The notes under the pieces were generated by a model. The model was not told the origin of the DNA and ran no database searches. It worked only from the letters and a program-made list of their open reading frames with translations. This document shows, piece after piece, positions 5,828-10,719 of a DNA stretch of 10,719 nt; position 1 is the first letter of the stretch; the number at the start of each line of letters is the position of its first letter. This DNA is from Deltaproteobacteria bacterium. Its GTDB lineage: Bacteria > Myxococcota > UBA796 > SXON01. The stretch spans positions 1 through 10,719 of the forward strand of contig CANKNP010000176.1 of the NCBI GenBank assembly GCA_947483545.1, in the 5' to 3' direction. Made by a program: the position numbers and the translations under genes.

Positions 5828-7114
5828 CTAACGCTCCAATGCGACCCTCTCTAGCCCCCCCATGTACGGCACCAGAGCGCGTGGCACGATCACGCTGCCA
5901 TCGGCCTGCTGGTAGTTCTCGAGGACCGCCACGAGCGTGCGCCCGACAGCGAGGCCTGAGCCGTTCAAGGTGTGGCACAGCAGGTTCTTTTTCTCCCGCT
6001 TGAACCGCAACTTGAGACGTCTCGCCTGGAAATCCCCGAAGCTCGTACAGGAGCTGATCTCGCGGTAGGCCGCCTGGCCGGGGAGCCAGACCTCGAGGTC
6101 GTAGCCGCGCGCGCCGCCGAACCCGACGTCCCCGGCGCAACGGGCGACGGTACGATAGGGCAACTCCAGGACTTCAAGTACGGATTCCGCGTGCCGTACG
6201 AGGGATTCAAGGCCGGCTGTGGAGTCCTCGGGGCGCGTGATCCACACCAGCTCGACCTTGTGAAACTGGTGAACGCGGATGAGCCCTCGTGTGTCGCGTC
6301 CGGCCGACCCTGCCTCGCTCCGAAAACACGGGGTGAAGGCGCTGTACCGCAGGGGAAGCCGGTCCTCCTCCAGGATCTCGTCCCGGTGCAGGTTGGTGAT
6401 CGGCACTTCGGCGGTCGGGATCAGGAACGCATCCTGGCCGGCCAGCCCGCCTTCGATCTTGAAGAGATCCGCTTCGAACTTGGGGAGCTGGCCCGTTCCC
6501 GTCATCGTCTCGCGTGTCACCAGGTAGGGCACCTGCACCTCGCGGTAGCCGTTCCGCTCGGCCAGATCGCAGAACAGCGAGACCAAGGCGCGCTCCATCT
6601 TCGCGAGCGCGCCGGACAGCACCGCAAACCGCGCCCCGGAGAGCTTTGCCGCCCGCTCAGGGTCATACATCCCCAGCGCGACGGCGATCTCGTCATGCGC
6701 CCGAGGCGTGAAGTTGAACGCGCGGATCTCGCCCCAGGTGCGCACGACCGGGTTGTCCGCGTCCCCGGTCCCATCCGGCGTGTCGGCATCCACGAGGTTG
6801 GGCAACCCCATCAACATGCCGCGTTCTTCCTCGAAGACAACGGTCAGCTCCGCCTCGATCGCGCCCGCCCGCTCGGCCATGGCCCGGACCTCTGCCTTCA
6901 CCGGCTCCGCGTCCTGCCCGGCCTTCATCATCTGGCCGACGAGCTGGGACTTCTGGTTCCGCGCCTGTCTCAAGTCGTCGCCCTCCTTCTGGAGCGCCCG
7001 CCGCCGGGCGTTCAGCACCACCAGCGGGTCCACCAGTGCGGGGTCCATGCCCCGGCGGGTCAAGCTGTGACGGACGACATCTGGCTGATTCGCGACGAGC
7101 GTAGGGTCCAACAT
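5828..7114 (-). CDS. serS: Seryl-tRNA synthetase
   Basis: 428 residues, the usual bacterial SerRS length. It charges tRNA-Ser (and tRNA-Sec where present) in the cytoplasm. Residues about 27-105 form the long antiparallel coiled-coil arm that grips the tRNA-Ser variable arm, ending at MGLPNLVD. The class-II catalytic core follows: the TGTGQLPKFEADLF segment, the TAEVPITNLHRDE segment, motif 2 FRSEAGSAGRDTRGLIRVHQ (from F264, ATP-binding Arg265) and motif 3 NGSGLAVGRTLVAVLENYQ (from N384, Arg392). All key residues seen are normal. The linker after the arm (DADTPDGTGDADNPVV) departs from the common PN-x-x-HxSVPxG form. The ATG at 7114 has no Shine-Dalgarno. Two tRNA-Ser genes follow on the same strand, so enzyme and substrates are co-located, though a separate promoter serves the tRNAs. 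Confidence 0.97.
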   Translation of the reverse strand: MLDPTLVANQPDVVRHSLTRRGMDPALVDPLVVLNARRRALQKEGDDLRQARNQKSQLVGQMMKAGQDAEPVKAEVRAMAERAGAIEAELTVVFEEERGMLMGLPNLVDADTPDGTGDADNPVVRTWGEIRAFNFTPRAHDEIAVALGMYDPERAAKLSGARFAVLSGALAKMERALVSLFCDLAERNGYREVQVPYLVTRETMTGTGQLPKFEADLFKIEGGLAGQDAFLIPTAEVPITNLHRDEILEEDRLPLRYSAFTPCFRSEAGSAGRDTRGLIRVHQFHKVELVWITRPEDSTAGLESLVRHAESVLEVLELPYRTVARCAGDVGFGGARGYDLEVWLPGQAAYREISSCTSFGDFQARRLKLRFKREKKNLLCHTLNGSGLAVGRTLVAVLENYQQADGSVIVPRALVPYMGGLERVALER

Positions 7115-7175
7115 GGCCGGCGGCTAACCGGGCCCACGGCTCCCGCGCCCCTCGGTTTCGGATTAGCCCCCCGGC

Positions 7176-7442
7176 ATGCTGCCTGCCGCCCACGCTTTCA
7201 CCCGCCTCGTCATCGCTGAGCTGCTCGCCCAGGGCCAAGCCGACCAGTTCTCGACCATCGTCGGGGCGGAGGTCTCGAGCGTCCAGGGCATCGAAGATTC
7301 GAAGCAGCTTGGCCCGCTCGTCAAACGTTGGAACGTCTATGCCGGCGAACACCCGCCACTCTGCCGCGTGGCCTTCTACGACCGGGGTTTTGGCTCGGAG
7401 ATCTCCATGGGCCACCGCGGTGCGGGGAAGGTCTACCCGTAG
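7176..7442 (+). CDS. Small hypothetical protein upstream of the DNA glycosylase
   Basis: 88 residues, not recognised. The evidence that it is real is base use: nearly every third codon position is G or C, as in the neighbouring genes, whereas competing frames here do not show this. An in-frame TAG at 7164-7166 limits the start to the ATG at 7176 or later. The N-terminal half looks helical (FTRLVIAELLAQGQADQF); the C-terminal half is Gly/Tyr-rich (FYDRGFGSEIS). No signal peptide, membrane segment or Cys motif is seen. Its stop lies three bases before the glycosylase ATG, so the two are probably cotranscribed. It is divergent from serS with a 61-bp gap and has no obvious Shine-Dalgarno. Confidence 0.55.
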   Translation: MLPAAHAFTRLVIAELLAQGQADQFSTIVGAEVSSVQGIEDSKQLGPLVKRWNVYAGEHPPLCRVAFYDRGFGSEISMGHRGAGKVYP

Positions 7443-7445
7443 CGG

Positions 7446-8261
7446 ATGCCCGAGCGGCCGGATCTCGAATACGTCGTCCCCAAGTTGCGGGAGGCGCTGA
7501 CGGGCCAGGTCTTGGGGGTGCCGCGGGTGCGAAAGCCTGTGGTGCTGCGCGCGATGGCGACCGATCTGGTCGGGCGGATCGACGCGGTCGAACGCCGAGG
7601 CCACACCGTGATCTTGGGGCTCGGAACCCAGGAGATCATCGTCTCGCCGATGCTCGCGGGCCGGTTCCAGATCGTCCCGCCCGGTACCAAAGACCCCGCC
7701 AGCTTGGCAATCGCCTGGCCGTGTGGGGATCACGAGCTGCGGTACCTCGACGACGTGTCGATGGGAAAGGTCTACCTGACGCCGAAGGGAATGTTGCCCG
7801 CGGGTGTCACGTCTGTCGGGGTGGATGTGCTCTCCGAGGCGTTCACGCTCCCCGTGCTCATGGCCATTCTCAAGGTTCGACGCGATCAGATCAAGATCGT
7901 GTTGATGGATAAGTCGAAGCTCGACGCGATGGGCAACGCGTACGCGGACGAGGTGTTGTGGCACGCGGGCTTCCACCCGAAGATCCCGGCGTACAAGTTG
8001 GGGAGCGCGCAGGTGTCGGCGCTCCACCAAGCGATCGTCCAGGTGCTGACACACGCGCGGGACGAGATCGCCCAACGTCAGCCGCCGCTTGAGGAGAAAG
8101 TACGGGATTTCCTTCATGTTCGCGGAAAGGTGGGGCCCTGTCATCGGTGCGGGGTGAAGCTGCGTGTGTTGGGCGTTCGGGGCCACGACGCCTACTTCTG
8201 CCCCCAGTGTCAGAGTGAAGGGGCGAAGGTGGGGGTGGTGGATTGGGGGAAGTTGAGCTGA
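7446..8261 (+). CDS. Fpg/Nei-family DNA glycosylase (divergent MutM-like)
   Basis: 271 residues, the normal length of the formamidopyrimidine-DNA glycosylase/endonuclease VIII family, bifunctional base-excision-repair enzymes that remove oxidised bases and nick the abasic site. The N-terminus is MPERPDLE: Pro2 (Schiff-base nucleophile) and Glu3 are present. The helix-two-turn-helix is at about 154-178, with GNAYADEVLWHAGFHP. The C-terminal zinc finger has C232/C235 and C252/C255 and ends FCPQCQ. Oddities: the RRGK turn that supplies the conserved beta-hairpin Lys (Lys57 in E. coli Fpg) reads RRGH (His53); the HLGMSG segment reads SPMLAGR; and the finger Arg (Arg258 in E. coli) aligns with His248. 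Family membership is secure, but the substrate (8-oxoG, oxidised pyrimidines or other) is not. It is preceded by a small ORF and has no clear Shine-Dalgarno. Confidence 0.9.
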   Translation: MPERPDLEYVVPKLREALTGQVLGVPRVRKPVVLRAMATDLVGRIDAVERRGHTVILGLGTQEIIVSPMLAGRFQIVPPGTKDPASLAIAWPCGDHELRYLDDVSMGKVYLTPKGMLPAGVTSVGVDVLSEAFTLPVLMAILKVRRDQIKIVLMDKSKLDAMGNAYADEVLWHAGFHPKIPAYKLGSAQVSALHQAIVQVLTHARDEIAQRQPPLEEKVRDFLHVRGKVGPCHRCGVKLRVLGVRGHDAYFCPQCQSEGAKVGVVDWGKLS

Positions 8262-8378
8262 GCGGCGATGGCGGGCTTCACACCCTCAACTCGCCGCCCA
8301 CACCGCCGCGAACCGCCCGTGCACGCTGCCGCGGGCCCCCTCCCGCCCGTGAGGTTGAGGTTCCCGTCATGTTGACCA

Positions 8379-8400
8379 GGGCGGCCACGGGGGGCCGCCC
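8379..8400. terminator. GC-rich stem-loop, possible bidirectional terminator
   Basis: GGGCGGCC at 8379-8386 is a perfect inverted repeat of GGCCGCCC at 8393-8400 with a six-base loop. It lies between two convergent genes, where a shared terminator is expected. Neither strand has a U-tract after the stem, so it is not a canonical intrinsic terminator; it may pause polymerase or protect 3' ends. Confidence 0.35.
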
Positions 8401-8435
8401 CTACGCAGCCTTATGGCCGCTCCGCCTTCCCCGCA

Positions 8436-8463
8436 GCCCGTAGCCCGCGGCCCGTAGCCCGCT
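8436..8463. repeat. 14-bp tandem duplication
   Basis: GCCCGTAGCCCGCG at 8436-8449 is repeated at 8450-8463 with only the last base changed (G to T). It ends 3 bp before the regulator stop codon. Each unit itself contains two related halves, GCCCGTA and GCCCGCG. Confidence 0.7.
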
Positions 8464-8466
8464 CCC

Positions 8467-9681
8467 TCACTCCTCCTCCCTACCCCCCTCGATCCCCAGC
8501 GCCCGTGACCGACTCGCCAGGGTGTTCCGGGCGATTCCAAGCAGCGCGGCGGTAGCCTTCCGGTTCCCGCCCAGCCGAGAGAGCGCGAGGCGCAGGAGCG
8601 CCCGCTCGGCGGCGTCCATCACCCGCGTGTGCAGGGTCACGCCGGGCCCTACGGTGTACGCGCCCACGACATCGCGGAGCCGCACCTCGACCGCGTCCTC
8701 GAACCCGGCGATGTCCTGGGCGACCGCTTCGTCTTCGGATCGTAGCAATCGCGCGACCGACTCGGGCAGCGCGCGGGCTCGGATCGCTCGGCTGTCGGTC
8801 TGGGTCAGCGCCTGCACCACGAACATCTCCAGCTCGCGGAGATTGCCCGGCCAGCGCCAGCCAGCCAGCAACTGCCACAGTTCGCGATCGAACGTGCGTA
8901 GCGGCAGACCCATCCGCTGGCAGTGTCGGGCGAGGTAGGTGCTCGCCGCCGGGCGGATGTCGGCCGCGTGTGCTCGCAAGGGGGCGATCGAAAGGCGCAC
9001 CCAATCAACGCCGGAAGGCGCCTCGCCGGCGCGGGTGCCCAGCACCACACGCCAACCGAGTGCTGTGGCTTCGCGCGCCACCGCCCGGATCTCCGCCGTC
9101 TCCCGGCGGTGACCGCTTTCCAGGAACAGCGTGCCGCGCCCTGCGACCCGCTCCCAGCGCGCGCCAGCGGGGGCGACGTGGAAGACCAGCTCTGGCGCCG
9201 AAAGTCGGTGGATCAGCCGCGCGATGCGCTCCTTGCCTGTCCCTCGCTCCCCGTGGATACAGATGGGCAGGGGGGAGGCTGCCAATCGGGCCAGCAGGTC
9301 CAGCGGCTGCGCGCCGAGCCCAACCCACGCAAGGTCGGCGCGGTCGGCGTCGGTCAGCGCGGTCCGACCGGGCAGGCGTTCGGCCTCTCGTTGTGCGGCA
9401 CGCTGGGTTGCCGGGATGCGGGTCAACGGGGGGCACCTCCCCCCGAGGACCCGCACCCGGGGCGCGTGAGCGAGGGATCGCGCCAGCGCGTCGAGCAGCA
9501 CGGCGTCGAGGGATGGAAGCTCCGAATCGACCAAGACAAGACGTGTGTCAACGCCACACAGCGCCCTACACAGGGATGCCCAATCGGCAACCGGACGCAC
9601 AGGGATCCCCGCCCGAGAGAGCGGCACGAGGACCTCTGCCCGGATCTCGTCGCGGGCGGTAGCGATGACAAGGACGGACAT
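8467..9681 (-). CDS. Degenerate NtrC-type regulator (bEBP-like) lacking GAFTGA, Fis-type HTH
   Basis: 404 residues with the order of a sigma-54 enhancer-binding protein, but eroded. Residues 1 to about 105 look like a receiver: the phospho-acceptor position is kept (Asp52 in LVLVDSELP), but the N-terminal acidic pair and the later Lys are missing. The AAA+ part has Walker A GERGTGKE (144-151), a Walker B-like GTLFLES (183-189, usually GTLFLDE), an LRAHAADIRPAASTYL segment (235-250) and WPGNLREL (277-284). Walker A and B are only about 33 residues apart, so the segment that carries the GAFTGA sigma-54 contact loop is absent, and the part after Walker B is also shortened. The C-terminus is a Fis-like helix-turn-helix (about 358-397, GGNRKATAALLGIARNTL). 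It probably binds DNA but is unlikely to remodel sigma-54 holoenzyme. ATG 9681 has GAGG five bases upstream. It is divergent from the transglycosylase gene, a plausible target. Confidence 0.85.
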   Translation of the reverse strand: MSVLVIATARDEIRAEVLVPLSRAGIPVRPVADWASLCRALCGVDTRLVLVDSELPSLDAVLLDALARSLAHAPRVRVLGGRCPPLTRIPATQRAAQREAERLPGRTALTDADRADLAWVGLGAQPLDLLARLAASPLPICIHGERGTGKERIARLIHRLSAPELVFHVAPAGARWERVAGRGTLFLESGHRRETAEIRAVAREATALGWRVVLGTRAGEAPSGVDWVRLSIAPLRAHAADIRPAASTYLARHCQRMGLPLRTFDRELWQLLAGWRWPGNLRELEMFVVQALTQTDSRAIRARALPESVARLLRSEDEAVAQDIAGFEDAVEVRLRDVVGAYTVGPGVTLHTRVMDAAERALLRLALSRLGGNRKATAALLGIARNTLASRSRALGIEGGREEE

Positions 9682-9713
9682 AGCGGCCTCGTTTGGTTAT
9701 CCTCCCCGCCCCC
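9682..9713. promoter_or_regulatory. 32-bp divergent gap between regulator and transglycosylase
   Basis: Only 32 bp separate the two start codons. The regulator side has GAGG five bases before its ATG; the transglycosylase side has only a C-rich run and no Shine-Dalgarno. The gap is too short for two complete non-overlapping promoters, so at least one must extend into the opposite coding sequence. GATAAC on the minus strand and its surroundings are only weak -10 candidates. Confidence 0.35.
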
Positions 9714-10719
9714 ATGCGTTTGCCCCGCTCGCGCCTCCCCGGCGCCCTCCTCCTGTCCCTGTTCCTCACCGGTCCCTCCTTTGCCGGGGACAGCAGCGCT
9801 GCGGCGGGCGATCCCGGGGAGGACGTGCCGGCGGTGGACGGTGCGGAGCCCAAGGAAGGGGGCGCCGATCCGTCCATCTGGGACTTCATCGAGCCCGGCG
9901 CCGCGACCGCCACGCCGTCGGTGAAGGAGGCCGCCGTCGAGCTGGTCGCTGAGCGCCTGGACGAGCTGTCGTCGCTCGGAAGTGTCGGCGCGGAACCCCC
10001 GCTGGCCTACTATTTGAACCCGGTGGCGGCGACCAACAAGGATCCGCTGCACCTCGACACGATCGACCCCGCTGAGTTCGACATCCCGATCATCCTGAAC
10101 GACGATGTGAAACGCTGGATGGAGTACTTCCTGGGGCGTGGCCGGTCCCACTTCGCTCGCTACCTGGAGCGCTCGACCCGCTGGCGTCCGCTTATGTACC
10201 GGCAGATCGAGGCCCGGGGAATGCCGAGGGATCTCGTGTATTTGTCGATGATCGAGAGCGGCTACAGCCCCGGTGCGGTCAGCTACGCAGCGGCGGCGGG
10301 CCTTTGGCAGTTCATGCCTGCGACGGGCCGACAGTACGCGCTCCGCGTGGACTGGTGGGTGGACGACCGCCGCGACCCGGAGAAGGCGACCCGCGCCGCC
10401 CTGGACTACCTCGCCTATTTGAACAAGATGTTCGCCGGGGATTGGCTGCTCGCCTGGGCCAGCTACAACGGTGGGGAAGGCCGGGTGATGAACACCACGC
10501 GCCGGGCGGGCACGACGGACTTCTGGAAGATCATCACCTACGACTACCTGCACACCGAGACAGAGAACTACGTTCCGAAGATGATCGCTGCGGCGATCAT
10601 CGGGCACCACCCCGAGCGCTACGGCTTTGTCGGCATCCAGTACCAGCCGGAGTTCGTGTTTGACGCCGTCGAGGTTCCCGCGAGCGTGGGGGTGGACGTT
10701 CTGGCGCGGTGCGCGGGCA
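9714..10719 (+). CDS. MltD-like lytic murein transglycosylase, exported (3' end beyond window)
   Basis: 335 complete codons, open at the right edge. Such enzymes cleave the MurNAc-GlcNAc bond of peptidoglycan, leaving 1,6-anhydro-MurNAc, in the periplasm. Residues 1-24 are a signal peptide (RLPRSR, hydrophobic core, SFA-G cleavage); there is no lipobox Cys, unlike E. coli MltD. About 25-110 is an acidic, Ala/Gly-rich linker. The SLT domain follows, with the catalytic Glu181 in SMIESGYSP, then AAAAGLWQFMPATGRQYAL, the AWASYNGGEGRV motif (usually YNAGEGRV) and a YVPKMIAAAII helix, then HHPERYGF, all in the order of MltD-type enzymes. LysM repeats usual at the C-terminus would lie beyond the window. 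ATG 9714 is the start that exposes the signal peptide. Divergent from the NtrC-like regulator. Confidence 0.93.
   Translation, partial: MRLPRSRLPGALLLSLFLTGPSFAGDSSAAAGDPGEDVPAVDGAEPKEGGADPSIWDFIEPGAATATPSVKEAAVELVAERLDELSSLGSVGAEPPLAYYLNPVAATNKDPLHLDTIDPAEFDIPIILNDDVKRWMEYFLGRGRSHFARYLERSTRWRPLMYRQIEARGMPRDLVYLSMIESGYSPGAVSYAAAAGLWQFMPATGRQYALRVDWWVDDRRDPEKATRAALDYLAYLNKMFAGDWLLAWASYNGGEGRVMNTTRRAGTTDFWKIITYDYLHTETENYVPKMIAAAIIGHHPERYGFVGIQYQPEFVFDAVEVPASVGVDVLARCAG

Larger units (their letters stand above)
8262..8466. other. Convergent intergenic gap
   Basis: 205 bp between the 3' ends of the glycosylase and regulator genes, with no credible gene. It holds a 7-bp inverted repeat right after the glycosylase stop (GCGGCGA 8262-8268 with TCGCCGC 8291-8297, 22-nt loop), a stronger hairpin at 8379-8400 and a 14-bp tandem repeat at 8436-8463. 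Confidence 0.6.

Noticed and set aside
5828..7175. T-box or other riboswitch upstream of serS
   Set aside because: Only 61 bp separate serS from the divergent gene, too short for a T-box, and no T-box-like sequence was seen.
5972..7219. Plus-strand 415-codon frame opposite serS
   Set aside because: Exactly antisense to serS, with no protein family features.
6693..8186. Long minus-strand open frame (497 codons) across serS and the glycosylase
   Set aside because: It overlaps parts of two well-recognised genes; its third codon positions fall on first positions of the real plus-strand frames, so it is a GC-driven shadow.
9714..9785. Lipoprotein signal for the transglycosylase
   Set aside because: There is no Cys near the end of the hydrophobic segment; the SFA-G site fits signal peptidase I.
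9423..10610. Minus-strand 395-codon frame opposite the transglycosylase
   Set aside because: Antisense to the signal peptide and SLT domain; no independent support.

Overview
This is a GC-rich window (roughly two-thirds G+C by eye) from a bacterial chromosome. The long, strongly GC3-biased genes, an enhancer-binding-protein-like regulator with a Fis-type helix-turn-helix, an MltD-type murein transglycosylase and sparse Shine-Dalgarno sequences suggest a Gram-negative, deltaproteobacterial or Myxococcota-like lineage. This is inference; no marker here fixes the taxon.

Layout, left to right. (1) 1-156: an 18-bp tandem repeat that may be the tail of an upstream gene, then copy A of a dispersed palindromic element. 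(2) 160-1263 (-): a two-domain dCTP deaminase (dcd). (3) Divergently, 1345-4589 (+): a two-gene unit of a RapA/YqhH-like SNF2 helicase and a 350-aa partner with three CxxC pairs, overlapping by ATGA. This is the best candidate for an undescribed system in the window. (4) 4590-5041: no convincing intact gene; possibly a tyrosine-recombinase remnant. (5) 5042-5369 (-): tRNA-Ser(UGA), tRNA-Ser(GCU) and tRNA-Arg(ACG), read in that order from one good promoter. (6) 5370-5827: non-coding, holding that promoter and copy B of the dispersed element. (7) 5828-7114 (-): serS, on the same strand as the two tRNA-Ser genes it serves. (8) 7176-8261 (+): a small hypothetical gene followed 3 bases later by a divergent Fpg/Nei-type DNA glycosylase. 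(9) 8262-8466: a convergent intergenic gap with a strong GC hairpin. (10) 8467-9681 (-): a degenerate NtrC-type regulator lacking the GAFTGA loop. (11) From 9714 (+), running off the window: an exported MltD-like lytic transglycosylase, only 32 bp from the regulator.

Most genes look like chromosomal housekeeping: nucleotide metabolism, serine decoding, base-excision repair and cell-wall remodelling. The points worth follow-up are the helicase/zinc-partner pair, the dispersed element whose side hairpin is inverted between its two copies, the GAFTGA-less regulator beside the transglycosylase, and the substitutions at key Fpg positions.
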